NCBI GenBank assembly: GCA_963820775.1
Contig: CAWGBF010000014.1
Location: 53,541 to 117,540, forward strand
Direction: 5' to 3'
Source: Roseiarcus sp963820775
GTDB lineage: Bacteria > Pseudomonadota > Alphaproteobacteria > Rhizobiales > Beijerinckiaceae
DNA: 64,000 nucleotides
Shown: positions 1 to 8,595 of the stretch, piece by piece
How the letters are laid out: the number at the start of each line of letters is the position of its first letter
Numbering within the stretch: the stretch's first letter is position 1
Translations under genes and position numbers: made by a program
The notes under the pieces: generated by a model
Databases searched by the model: none
What the model saw: the letters and a program-made list of their open reading frames with translations, nothing else
What the model was told of the DNA's origin: nothing

Positions 1-663
1 TCACGGCTTGAACTCGCGGGCCAACGCGCGGCAGGCCTCATGACGGCGGCAATCGACGAGATGATCGTTGACCATCCCGGTCGCCTGCATGAAGGCATAG
101 ACGATCGTGGGCCCGACGAAATTGCCGCCCCGCGCGCGCAAGTCCTTGGCGATCGCGCGAGAAATCTCGGTCTCGGCCGGCACGTCCTTCAGGCTGCGCC
201 GCGCGTTGTCGATCGGGCGTCCGTCGACAAAGCTCCACAAATGGCGGGCGAAGCCGCCTTTGTCGGCAAAGTCGAGAACGATGCGGGCGAGCGCTGTCGT
301 CGCCTCGATCTTGGCCCGGTTGCGAATGATGCCGGCGTCCTGCATCAGCGCGTCCTTTGTCTTGTCGCTCCAGCGGGCGATCTTCTTCGGGTCGAAGCCG
401 TCGAACGCGTTGCGGAAGGCTGGGCGCTTGCGGAGAATGGTGATCCAGGAGAGTCCGGCCTGGAAGCCGTCGAGCACAAGCTTCTCGAACATCGCCTGGT
501 CGTCGTATTCGGGCACCCCCCATTCCTCGTCATGATAGGCGACGTAGAGCGGATCGACGCCTGCCCAAGGGCATCGCATCAATCCGTCAACGCCCTTGAG
601 CGCCGTCAGGACTCGCGGCGGCTTCTCTCGATCGGGCATTTGGGGCTTTCCCTCCTCAACCAT
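1..663 (-). CDS. tag: DNA-3-methyladenine glycosylase I
   Basis: Base-excision repair enzyme that removes 3-methyladenine from alkylated DNA. The 220-residue protein is complete and slightly longer than the usual 185-200. The family zinc site is visible: Cys31 and His44 near the N-terminus (CPWAG, then YHDEEWG), and His201 and Cys205 near the C-terminus (NDHLVDC), with the expected spacings of 13 and 4. A start at Met9 would give a more typical length. It is divergent from the reductase gene that starts at 745. The stop codon occupies the first three bases of the window. Confidence 0.95.
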   Translation of the reverse strand: MVEEGKPQMPDREKPPRVLTALKGVDGLMRCPWAGVDPLYVAYHDEEWGVPEYDDQAMFEKLVLDGFQAGLSWITILRKRPAFRNAFDGFDPKKIARWSDKTKDALMQDAGIIRNRAKIEATTALARIVLDFADKGGFARHLWSFVDGRPIDNARRSLKDVPAETEISRAIAKDLRARGGNFVGPTIVYAFMQATGMVNDHLVDCRRHEACRALAREFKP

Positions 664-744
664 GCTCGGGCCAAGCCATTTGACCAGCCCGGAATCCCGG
701 CCGTAGACTTCGCCTTCTCGTCAGCCAACTCAAGGGCATGAGCG

Positions 745-1731
745 ATGACGTTTCGCGCTGTTCGAGCCGACAAGACCGACGCCGGGCACGACGTCAAGTT
801 CGTCGAGATGGACGAGACCGAGCTCATGGACGGCGACGTGACCATTCGCGTCACCCATTCGACCGTCAACTACAAGGACGGGCTGGCGCTCAGCGGCAAG
901 TCGCCGGTCATCCGCCGCTTTCCGATGGTGCTCGGCGTCGATCTCGCCGGAATCGTGGAGAGCTCCCGCCGGTCGGACTTCTCCTCCGGCGACGAAGTCA
1001 TTCTGACCGGATACGGCCTGAGCGAGACCCATTTCGGCGGCTATTCCGAGCGAGCGCGGGTGAACGGCGACTGGCTGGTCAAGCTGCCGACTGGCCTCTC
1101 CCGGGCCGAGGCGATGGCGGTCGGCACCGCCGGCTTCACCGCCATGCTGGCCTTGATGGCGATCGAGCGCCATGATCTCACGCGGTCCGCAGGCGCGGCG
1201 CTGGTGACCGGAGCGGCCGGCGGCGTCGGCTCGATGGCGATCTCGCTCCTCGCCGACAAGGGCTGGCGGGTCATCGCCTCCACGGGCCGCGCGAGCGAGG
1301 CCGCCTACCTCAAGACCCTCGGCGCCGATGAGGTCATCGACCGGGCGACGCTGAGCAGCCCCAGCAGCAGGCCGCTCGGCAAGGAGCAATGGGCGGGGGC
1401 GGTCGACAGCGTCGGCTCGACCACACTCGCCAACGTGTTGGCGCAGACGCGCTACGGCGGCGCTGTCGCCGCCTGTGGTCTGGCTGGCGGCATGGACCTG
1501 CGGGCGACGGTCGGGCCGTTCATCCTGCGCGGCGTCTCGCTCCTCGGGATCGACAGCGTCCATTGTCCGACGGCGCGCCGACTCGAGGCCTGGCGGCGCC
1601 TGGCGCTAGATCTCGACCGCGACAAGCTCACGACCATGACCCGGACCATCCCACTCGCTGAAGTGTTCGAGGCCGGCGCCCGCATCCTCAAGGGCGAGAC
1701 CCGCGGGCGGCTGGTGGTGACGATCCCGTAG
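745..1731 (+). CDS. acuI: Acrylyl-CoA reductase-type MDR oxidoreductase (AcuI/YhdH family)
   Basis: NADPH-dependent medium-chain reductase of the YhdH/AcuI subgroup, which reduces acryloyl-CoA to propionyl-CoA. The 328 residues match the family length. The N-terminal GroES-like domain has the family motif STVNYKDGLA (about 39-49) and GVDLAG (64-69). The Rossmann nucleotide-binding loop TGAAGGVGS is at 155-163. It lacks the zinc-ligand cluster of alcohol dehydrogenases, as expected for this subgroup. It stands alone, divergent from tag. The family assignment is firm; the exact acyl-CoA substrate is inferred. Confidence 0.85.
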   Translation: MTFRAVRADKTDAGHDVKFVEMDETELMDGDVTIRVTHSTVNYKDGLALSGKSPVIRRFPMVLGVDLAGIVESSRRSDFSSGDEVILTGYGLSETHFGGYSERARVNGDWLVKLPTGLSRAEAMAVGTAGFTAMLALMAIERHDLTRSAGAALVTGAAGGVGSMAISLLADKGWRVIASTGRASEAAYLKTLGADEVIDRATLSSPSSRPLGKEQWAGAVDSVGSTTLANVLAQTRYGGAVAACGLAGGMDLRATVGPFILRGVSLLGIDSVHCPTARRLEAWRRLALDLDRDKLTTMTRTIPLAEVFEAGARILKGETRGRLVVTIP

Positions 1732-2073
1732 GACCTCAAGCTTTGGGATACAACCCCGCGCGCGAACTCTCTCCAAACAAAACCTAGCAAAACCAAGCCC
1801 CACCAAACAAATCCAAGTAAAATAGCTTGGTTTTATTTGGCTTTATTCGTCCGAAATCGGGACTTTTCAATGGGTTACAGCGAATCCAAATAAAATTTTC
1901 TCTCCCGACCTTGGATGCCCGCCCAGGTTGCAAAACCGGTGGAACGCGCCGCCGCCCCGACGCTGGTCGGCGCGGTCGGACGGCTCTCGGCGATCCAGTT
2001 TGTCATCACCGATGATCATAGCCTTGATTTCTTCTTTACACAAGAAAATGTCGCTGGACTTCCGGCTGCCGGG
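1732..2073. other. Gene-free A/T-rich spacer between convergent genes
   Basis: This 342-bp spacer separates the 3' ends of the reductase and cyclase genes. It is visibly richer in A and T than its surroundings and full of short CCAA/TTGG-type runs (for example ACCAAGCC at 1792-1799 and GCTTGGTTTT at 1825-1834) that can pair. No credible coding frame was found. It contains a segment related to another gene-free stretch near 29.2 kb, listed separately. Confidence 0.6.
1847..1903 (+). repeat. Dispersed intergenic repeat, copy 1
   Basis: The segment from TCGTCCGAAATCGGGAC to CAATGGGTTAC (1847-1878), followed after about 13 bases by AAATTTTCTC, is matched by 29165-29222. The two copies share about 28 of 32 core positions plus the A/T-rich tail. 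Both lie in gene-free A/T-rich spacers just downstream of coding regions. Function unknown; an element remnant or a recombination site is possible. Confidence 0.55.
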
Positions 2074-5000
2074 TCAGGACGCCAGCTCTTCCAACAGCGC
2101 CTTGGCCTCTTTCAGGTCGAGCGTGTCGAACCCCTCGGTGAACCAGCCATAGACCGGCGCGAGGAGGTCATGGGCTTCTGCGCGCTTGCCCTGGTCGCGC
2201 CACAGCCGCGCCATGCTCATAGCCGCGCGAAGCTCCCAGGAGCGGGCCTGTTGCCCGCGAGCGATTTCGAGCGCGTGCTCGAAATGAGCCTGGGCTTTGG
2301 AGGTGTCGCGTCCTGGCGAGCGCAGTTCGATCTCGCCGGCGGTGCGGAAAATGTCCGGCTCGTGCCACCTTTCCCCGGACGCTTCGGCAGTATCTATTGC
2401 TTCGCCGATGGACAGGCGGGCGTCATCAAATTGCCTGAGATCAGAATGGGCCTTCGCCAGAATTTGTAGAAACAGCGGGACCAACCATGTTGCTCCAATT
2501 GAGCGCCATTCTCTCATGCCGGCCCTAATCATTCGAAGTGCGTCCGGAAAACTGCCGGTTGCGGCGCAAACCCAACCTCGGTTCATTATTCCGGCGGCTC
2601 TCCATACCAAGGCGCCTTTCTCGTCTGCCATTGCGAAAAGCTCATCGGCATGCTGTCTTGCCGTTGCGTGATTACCGAGAAGCGTCTGGGTAAATGCTGT
2701 CAGAAACAGCGCGACCATCACCGTGGGGGCGTGGCCGAAGTCCCGTGCGTCTCGGAGCGCATCGTCCGCATCCGTTCTCGCGCCGTTAGGATAGCCGAGC
2801 ACCCATTTTGCCAGCGCTCGCCAAGATAGGATCATCATTCTGACGTCCTGGCCGAAGCGCGTGGCCACTTGGCGATGCTCGACCGGATTGTAGAGCGCAA
2901 TCGCCTGATCAAGATGGGACCAGCTTTCAGTGATATTGCCAGTCATCAGGAGAGAGCCGCCGACCAGACGATGCCCCATCATAAGAGGGATGGTCGTGTT
3001 TTTTCTCTGCGCAAGCGCCAGATACTCCGACGCAAGATCGCGCGCGATCCTTCCATTAAAAAGGATAAAGTTCACTGCCCAGAAGCCGTAGAGGATTGAA
3101 AACAACGCCAAAGGGTCCTCGAACGGCTCCCCGAGCGCTGCGGCGCGCTCGATCAAGGAATGAGCCCGATCGAAGGACGCTTTTGTTTCCGGCGCTGCAT
3201 GACCCTTTGTGTGCATCTGAACGTTCGCAAGTCCAACCTGGAGCGCGATATGTTGGCGACGCAAAGCCGGAGCGGTAGGTAAGGTCGCTATTTGTGTCAG
3301 TCCGCGACTCAACTGCGCCTCGCCCTCGACGAGCGCCGATCGAGCCAGCGATCGCATACCCGCCTTGCCCCAAAGGCTGATCGCCTTTTCGATTTGTCCC
3401 GCCTCAGTGCAGTGACGCGCCAGCAACTCCGGCTGGCTCTCGGCGATGTCGAGGAACCGACTTTCAAGCCCTTCCGCAATCCGGGCGTGCAGCGCGCGGC
3501 GCGGCTCGCGCAGCAAAGTACCGTAGGCTGCGTCCTGCACCAGCGCATGCTTGAAGATGTACGTCGAATTCGGCGGCGTCCCTTGCCGCGACACGAGTTC
3601 AGATTGAAGGAGCCGATCGAGCGCCGAATTTAGCTCATGCTCGGATAGGCCCAGGACAACGGTGAGCAGCTCATGGGAAAATTCTCGCCCGATGGCCGCG
3701 CCGACCTGCGCCACGCCCTTGGCGGATCCCAGCCGATCGAGCCGCGCCATCAGCGAGGCGTGCAGACTGGCCGGAACGGCGAGCGCCGGAGACGGGACGG
3801 CCGCGGTCGTGTGCGCCGCCGCACCCTCGCCCTCGGCCTCAAGCACCGCCTTTGTCATTTCTTCTACGAAGAGAGGAATGCCGTCCGTGCGTTCGACAAT
3901 GTCCTGCCGAGCATGCTCTGGCAGCTCCTTGTTACCCGCGACGCGGTCAATCAGCGTCATCACCTCGCGCGGCGTTAGCCGATTGATCGTTAGCGCGGTC
4001 ACATGGGAACGCCCGACCCAAGGCGCGGCGAACTCCGGCCGGAAGGTGACGAACAGCAGCACCCGTAAAGTGTCGATCTCGTCCACGAGCCTGCCGAATA
4101 CCTCCAGGCTCGAAGGATCGGCCCAATGCGCGTCCTCGAAAATCATTAAGACCGGCGACTCGCGCGCAATCGCCTCGATCTGCTCGATCAACGCCTCCAA
4201 CGTCTTCTGCCGGCGCTGCTGCGAGGTGAGTTCGGGCATGGGATAGCGGCCGTCGTTCGGCAAGGACAACATTTCGGCGAGCAGCGCGGCGTCCTCGGGT
4301 GAGGTCGCGGACCTTGCGAGCAGCGCGTCGAGTTTGTCGAGCTTCGCTTTCGGGTCGTCCTGGCGTGCGAGCCCGCCCGCTCGCGCCATGTGGCCGATGA
4401 TCGGATAGAGCGCGCTGTCGGTGTGCTGCGGTGAGCAGAAATAGCGCAGGCGCACATGCGGCTCGCCCATGAGCCGCTCCAGCAATGCCGCCGAGAGCCT
4501 CGACTTGCCGATACCCGCCTCACCCGAGAGCAGCACGACCTGACCCTCGCCCGCCTTCGCCTTGGCCCAGCGCCGGAGCAACAGTTCGTTCTCTTCCTCG
4601 CGCCCGACCAGCGCTGTCAGTGCGCCGGCGTGCAGCGCCTCGAACCGGCTTTCCTGCGCGCTCGGCCTCAACACCGCCCAGGCGGGCGTCGGTTCGGCGA
4701 CACCCTTGAGGTCTTGCGGCCCGAGGTCGCGGAGTTCGAATAGGTCGCCCAGCAACTTGCGCGTGCCCTCTGCGATCACGACGCCGTCGGGTTCGGCGAT
4801 CCCCTGCAGCCGGGCGGCCAAGTTCGGCGTGTCGCCGACGACGCCGCGCTCCTGCAACTCCCCAGAACCCAGAAGATCGCCGACGACAACGATCCCGGTC
4901 GCGATCCCCAGCCGCACATACAAAGGCCCGCCTGCAGCCGTCTCCAGCTTCGGCGCCGCCTCGACGATATCGACTCCCGCCCTGACCGCGCGCTCGGCGT

Positions 5001-5463
5001 CGTGCTCGTGCGCCTGCGGATAGCCGAAATAGGCGAGCACGCCGTCGCCCATGTATTTGGCGACGAAGCCGCCGTTGCTCGCGATCAGCGTCGTGCAGCA
5101 TTTGTGATAGGCGGCGATGATCTCGCGCATGTCCTCGGGATCGAGCCGCGCGGCGAGCGCCGTCGAGCCGACGAGATCACAGAACATCACGGTCAGCTGG
5201 CGGCGCTCGGCGACGTCGTAGGCGGGAGGGTCGATCTTGGCGACTGGCTGACCCGGCGCGCGCTCCCGATCAGCGCTGCTCAGACCTGCGACCGCCTTGA
5301 GCAGCCGCTTTCTGTGGCCCATGAGCACGCCGAGCTTTTCAAAATCCGCGTCGGTGAGGTCAGGCAGGACTTCGGCGTCGATTTCGTTTTCGCGGAACGC
5401 GGCTTCGTATTGGCCGAGACCGAGGTTCCGATGCCAAGCGCCGACGTCCACGGCCGCCTCCAT
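2074..5463 (-). CDS. SAM - class III adenylate/guanylate cyclase - AAA ATPase - TPR signalling protein
   Basis: Large 1,129-residue protein. A SAM domain spans about 6-58. A class III nucleotide cyclase catalytic domain spans about 86-245, with the two metal-binding aspartates in FCDLVGST (Asp96) and YMGDGVLAYFG (Asp140). A STAND-like ATPase module begins near 286 (LVGREEE), with Walker A GEAGIGKS at 314-321 and a Walker B-like IFEDAHWAD near 460. A long alpha-helical TPR-like C-terminus follows. This architecture is a known family expanded in Hyphomicrobiales; the signals sensed are mostly unknown. Cyclic nucleotide synthesis is inferred from the intact metal residues. A transposon ends 56 bp upstream of the start codon, so the gene has lost its ancestral upstream sequence beyond that point. 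Confidence 0.9.
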   Translation of the reverse strand: MEAAVDVGAWHRNLGLGQYEAAFRENEIDAEVLPDLTDADFEKLGVLMGHRKRLLKAVAGLSSADRERAPGQPVAKIDPPAYDVAERRQLTVMFCDLVGSTALAARLDPEDMREIIAAYHKCCTTLIASNGGFVAKYMGDGVLAYFGYPQAHEHDAERAVRAGVDIVEAAPKLETAAGGPLYVRLGIATGIVVVGDLLGSGELQERGVVGDTPNLAARLQGIAEPDGVVIAEGTRKLLGDLFELRDLGPQDLKGVAEPTPAWAVLRPSAQESRFEALHAGALTALVGREEENELLLRRWAKAKAGEGQVVLLSGEAGIGKSRLSAALLERLMGEPHVRLRYFCSPQHTDSALYPIIGHMARAGGLARQDDPKAKLDKLDALLARSATSPEDAALLAEMLSLPNDGRYPMPELTSQQRRQKTLEALIEQIEAIARESPVLMIFEDAHWADPSSLEVFGRLVDEIDTLRVLLFVTFRPEFAAPWVGRSHVTALTINRLTPREVMTLIDRVAGNKELPEHARQDIVERTDGIPLFVEEMTKAVLEAEGEGAAAHTTAAVPSPALAVPASLHASLMARLDRLGSAKGVAQVGAAIGREFSHELLTVVLGLSEHELNSALDRLLQSELVSRQGTPPNSTYIFKHALVQDAAYGTLLREPRRALHARIAEGLESRFLDIAESQPELLARHCTEAGQIEKAISLWGKAGMRSLARSALVEGEAQLSRGLTQIATLPTAPALRRQHIALQVGLANVQMHTKGHAAPETKASFDRAHSLIERAAALGEPFEDPLALFSILYGFWAVNFILFNGRIARDLASEYLALAQRKNTTIPLMMGHRLVGGSLLMTGNITESWSHLDQAIALYNPVEHRQVATRFGQDVRMMILSWRALAKWVLGYPNGARTDADDALRDARDFGHAPTVMVALFLTAFTQTLLGNHATARQHADELFAMADEKGALVWRAAGIMNRGWVCAATGSFPDALRMIRAGMREWRSIGATWLVPLFLQILAKAHSDLRQFDDARLSIGEAIDTAEASGERWHEPDIFRTAGEIELRSPGRDTSKAQAHFEHALEIARGQQARSWELRAAMSMARLWRDQGKRAEAHDLLAPVYGWFTEGFDTLDLKEAKALLEELAS

Positions 5464-5511
5464 TCAGCGCGTCGAATAATCGCCCCCGTGCAGAGTGTTG
5501 TAAAGCCAAGA

Positions 5512-5543
5512 GTCCTGCGGGTAGTGTCTCAGTTTGAAATTTG
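5512..5543 (+). repeat. Left target duplication and terminal inverted repeat of the IS1-like transposon
   Basis: The 8-bp target duplication GTCCTGCG occupies 5512-5519. The left terminal repeat then begins GGTAGTGTCTCAGTTTGAAA at 5520. The first 20 bases match the right end exactly when inverted, and 23 of 24 match. The GGT..TG.CTC terminus is typical of IS1-family ends. Confidence 0.95.
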
Positions 5544-6416
5544 CGACGGTGCCTTTTTGTAAGGGCCACGTTTTGGAGCTGGTGCATCGGCGTCCATAAC
5601 CTCGACAATATTCGACCAGTCCATAACCACCTTGGACAGGCCAGCGGCCATCGCTGGGGTCACGCGAAGCGTCTTGTGGATGCGAATCCAGTTGTACCAA
5701 ACCGCATAGATCGCGACCATGTGCGCGTGGTTCTCGAATTTCTTCGAGAAGGCGTTCGTGAGGCGGGTGAACCTCCGATTGCTCATTCTCATGGTCAGAT
5801 TGGCGCGCTCGCTGTAGGACGTGCTGACGTGCGCCATGTCGGGCTTACCTTCGATCCGATGCTTCTGAGCGCCGATGCATTCGGCGGGGCTGTAGCGGCC
5901 CTTGGCGCCGTCTGACGATGCCCCGTAAATCTTGACCAGCATGGCGTAATCGATGTCCGCGCCGAACGCGCCTTCAACGGCGTCTAGATAGGCTTTGTGG
6001 CCGTCCGACGTGAGTTGAATGCGACCGGCAATGCGATCGGCCACGTCTTGCATGAACCACGCGGCGCAATCGCCGTCACGCCCGCCAACGAAATGCGAAA
6101 TGATGAGCTTGGTTTCCGCCTCAATCGCGGTCCAGGTCCATGTGTCGCCCGCGCCATCAATCGGGCTTTTCATCTTGGCGACGTTCTTTTGCTTCGCCGC
6201 TGTGAAGCTCCAAATTTCGTCCACCTGGACGCGCTTCGCCTTCACGTTGCGGACCTTGACGTCATGGAACCCAGCGCAGAAGCGGCCCGTGTCCTCCAAG
6301 AGCTTGGACACGGTATTGATCGACACGTCAGCCAATCGCGAGACAGAACGCATCGAAGCGCCCTCGCAGAGCATCGAGAGGATTTGGGCGCGCTGGGCAA
6401 CGGAAAGCTTGTTCAT
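5529..6416 (-). CDS. IS1-like family DDE transposase
   Basis: Transposase of the enclosing element, 295 residues from the ATG at 6416; a longer in-frame start at 6467 is less likely because the homologous N-terminus begins MNKLSVAQRAQIL. The N-terminal helix-turn-helix (MRSVSRLADVSINTVSKLL) is followed by a catalytic DDE domain: Asp in VDEIWSF, Asp in TSDGHKAY, and Glu in SYSERANLTMR. The C-terminal block around LTNAFSKKFENH resembles the IS1 InsB C-terminus. It is one uninterrupted frame, unlike canonical IS1, which needs frameshifting between insA and insB. The stop codon lies within 10 bp of the left end, and transcription points toward the cyclase gene. Confidence 0.92.
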   Translation of the reverse strand: MNKLSVAQRAQILSMLCEGASMRSVSRLADVSINTVSKLLEDTGRFCAGFHDVKVRNVKAKRVQVDEIWSFTAAKQKNVAKMKSPIDGAGDTWTWTAIEAETKLIISHFVGGRDGDCAAWFMQDVADRIAGRIQLTSDGHKAYLDAVEGAFGADIDYAMLVKIYGASSDGAKGRYSPAECIGAQKHRIEGKPDMAHVSTSYSERANLTMRMSNRRFTRLTNAFSKKFENHAHMVAIYAVWYNWIRIHKTLRVTPAMAAGLSKVVMDWSNIVEVMDADAPAPKRGPYKKAPSQISN

Positions 6417-6636
6417 GCCCCCCCTTATATGAACTTTTTTGCTTAGCGTCAAGCGAAGAAAGCTCATTTTGAAATGTTTTATGGTTCTCGACTAGTCCTC
6501 CTACCGGGCGTTCCGCGAAATAAGTCAATTGACGGAACTAATATTGCCGTGCTTAGGTGGCTCTACCCTTATTGGAGAGCCGCGTCAATGCGGCTCAAGG
6601 CGCTGTTTGGAGTTGGCCTTGGCTCTTTCCGCGGAA

Positions 6637-8058
6637 ATGCGTCGGCTGCAAAACAAATGGTTGACAGCCGCTAGTTGGCCGCGCCGCCTCGAATGGCTGG
6701 AAATAACAGGAATTCGTGGCTGGACGGGCCAGCGTATCGACTTTCAATTCCCAATCACAGCTTTGGTCGGAGAAAATGGTTCCGGAAAAAGTACCGTTCT
6801 TCAGGCGGCAGCAGCGGTTTACCGTTCTGTGCCGAAGGATAGGTTCGCGTCTGACTTTTTCCCCGACACGCCATACGAACGTATTGAAGGCGCAACGATC
6901 CGTTTTTCTTTCCGTCAGGGCCAGAACTCCCAAACCGCAACAGTTAGAAAACCGACTAACAGATGGCGTGGGAATCCGGACAGACCAGAGAGAACGGTTC
7001 AATACATTGACCTTCGTAGAATTCAGCCCGTTGGGGCGCGGGTTGGATACGCGCGAATATTGAAATCAGGGGTAGTCGAGGGAGCTTTCACCGAGTTCGA
7101 TGATCCCAGGCTCCAACGCCTTACTCAAATTGTTGGAAAGCAATATACCGGCGCGGGGATTTCCGTAACAGACGCGGGTGCTGACAAGCCGGTTCCTGTG
7201 ATGCAAATGGGTGGCGTGCGCTATTCCGGATTCCACCAAGGGGCCGGAGAGATCGCCGCCGCCGAACTCCTGGCCGTCGATTATCCTAAGTATGGAATCG
7301 TTCTTATTGACGAGATTGAAACGTCTTTGCACCCTCGCGCACAACGCCGCCTTGTGAGGGATTTAGCGCGAGTGGCCCGAGAACAAGAATTGCAAGTTAT
7401 TCTCACCACTCATTCTCCATACATATTGGACGAATTACCTCCAGAGGCTCGCGTCTATTTAATGGACGGAGCCGCAGGGAAAGCTGCGGTCGTAGGCGTA
7501 AGTCCAGACTTTGCTATGACGCGAATGGATGACGAACAGCACCCTGAGTGTGACTTGTATGTCGAAGATCCACGAGCCGCGACTTTAGTATCTGAAATTT
7601 TAGTTGTTGCCGATCGAGACTTACTGAGTAGGGCCAAGCTGATTCCTTATGGCGCAGCCTCGGTTGGGTTAGCTTTGGGTATCATGTCGAATCAAAAACG
7701 ATTCCCGCGCCCATCTCTAGTTTTCCTTGATGGAGATCAAGCACCGGCGCCGGGATGCATTGTCTTGCCGGGCGATGACGCGCCAGAACGGGTAGTTTAT
7801 GAGGGCCTGCAGAACGTTGGGTGGCCCGGCGTCGCCGAACGGGTTGGCAGGGGTCCGGCAGAAACCATTGATGCCCTCAACGGCGCAATGGCATTGGCCA
7901 ACCACCATGATTGGGTGAAATTTAGCGCTGATCGGCTCACGTTGGGCGGTGAAATACTTTGGCAAGCACTTGCATCATCCTGGGCATCAAACGTGGCGAT
8001 CAAAGCTCAGATCGAGTTGATATCACAGCCAGTCCGCGATGCTCTAGACGGGGGCTAG
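6637..8058 (+). CDS. AAA ATPase with TOPRIM-like C-terminal region (OLD-like), transposon cargo
   Basis: 473 residues from the ATG at 6637; an in-frame TTG at 6529 would add 36 residues with no family-like sequence. The N-terminal SMC/ABC-like ATPase has Walker A GENGSGKST (45-53), Walker B IVLIDEIE with the following SLHP (about 222-235) and an H-loop THSPYIL (about 256). The C-terminal part has LYVEDPRAA (about 305-313) and LVFLDGDQ (about 361-368), resembling the Glu and DxD metal positions of TOPRIM nucleases in OLD-family proteins. OLD-like ATPase-nucleases often act in anti-phage defence, but no such role is shown here. Codon use is more A/T-rich than in neighbouring chromosomal genes. 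Its 3' end overlaps the opposite-strand gene 8055-8297 by four bases. Confidence 0.8.
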   Translation: MRRLQNKWLTAASWPRRLEWLEITGIRGWTGQRIDFQFPITALVGENGSGKSTVLQAAAAVYRSVPKDRFASDFFPDTPYERIEGATIRFSFRQGQNSQTATVRKPTNRWRGNPDRPERTVQYIDLRRIQPVGARVGYARILKSGVVEGAFTEFDDPRLQRLTQIVGKQYTGAGISVTDAGADKPVPVMQMGGVRYSGFHQGAGEIAAAELLAVDYPKYGIVLIDEIETSLHPRAQRRLVRDLARVAREQELQVILTTHSPYILDELPPEARVYLMDGAAGKAAVVGVSPDFAMTRMDDEQHPECDLYVEDPRAATLVSEILVVADRDLLSRAKLIPYGAASVGLALGIMSNQKRFPRPSLVFLDGDQAPAPGCIVLPGDDAPERVVYEGLQNVGWPGVAERVGRGPAETIDALNGAMALANHHDWVKFSADRLTLGGEILWQALASSWASNVAIKAQIELISQPVRDALDGG

Positions 8059-8297
8059 GGATATCCCTTTTTCCATCGCTTCTCCGCCGCCTTCTTGGCG
8101 ATCTCCGCACGTCTTTCCGGAGGCATGCTCTTAGCCCGCGCCTCGCCGCCCTTCCGACCGAGCGCCTTCGCGGCAGGGTCCTTGCCGTCGTCAGCCGGTA
8201 GGGTCTCAGCTTCTTCGCCCGTCGCAATACGCATGACTTTGACGGCGTTGCTGATCACGTCGGCGGGTCGCTTCTCGCCCTTAGGACCGCGAGGCAT
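8055..8297 (-). CDS. Small basic KGG-like hypothetical protein in the transposon
   Basis: 80-residue, highly charged protein. The N-terminus reads PRGPKGEKRPAD, and the C-terminal half contains GRKGGEARAKSM followed by a Lys/Arg/Ala-rich helix. This resembles short alphaproteobacterial proteins with a glycine-lysine KGG-type motif, of unknown function and possibly nucleic-acid binding. Its start overlaps the end of the upstream small gene (8281-8526) by 17 bases, so the two are probably co-transcribed and translationally linked. It is tail-to-tail with the ATPase gene. Confidence 0.65.
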   Translation of the reverse strand: MPRGPKGEKRPADVISNAVKVMRIATGEEAETLPADDGKDPAAKALGRKGGEARAKSMPPERRAEIAKKAAEKRWKKGYP

Positions 8298-8526
8298 TTA
8301 GTTCCCCCGTCAATCCGAGAAGCTTCAGGAGGTTGTCTTGTGCCGTGCCTCGACCGCTATTGAGGAAATCCGTGATAGCCATCGGAGCCTCATCAACGTC
8401 GCGTCCATGCGCCCACGCATGGATGACGTAGACGTTGTTCGATTCCGTATCGCGCGCCAAGTAATACCACGTTTCGTCGTGGTTGCCCTTTTCGTGATAG
8501 AAAAACCGGTTTTTGATTTCGGCCAC
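8281..8526 (-). CDS. Small hypothetical protein in the transposon
   Basis: 81 residues from a GTG at 8526, chosen because an AGGAGAG ribosome-binding site lies five bases upstream. A longer frame from 8598 would start inside the terminal repeat region and has no such site. The protein (VAEIKNRFFYHEKG, then WYYLARDTESNNVYVIHAW) has no domain I can name. The aromatic-rich beta-like core and the paired small downstream gene suggest a two-gene unit, but a toxin-antitoxin role is only speculation. Confidence 0.6.
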   Translation of the reverse strand: MAEIKNRFFYHEKGNHDETWYYLARDTESNNVYVIHAWAHGRDVDEAPMAITDFLNSGRGTAQDNLLKLLGLTGELNASRS

Positions 8527-8595
8527 AGCGGCTCTCCTGCTTTGCGCTAAGCATAGCACGGATTGAAAGGTTTGCGCGAAGCGCGTCAACCCCAT

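Noticed and set aside
40..741. Long frames on the plus strand opposite tag
   Set aside because: They are antisense shadows of the glycosylase gene in GC-rich DNA, with no recognisable motifs.
6529..6636. Earlier TTG start for the transposon ATPase
   Set aside because: The extra residues resemble no family sequence, and the homologous N-terminus begins at the ATG at 6637.
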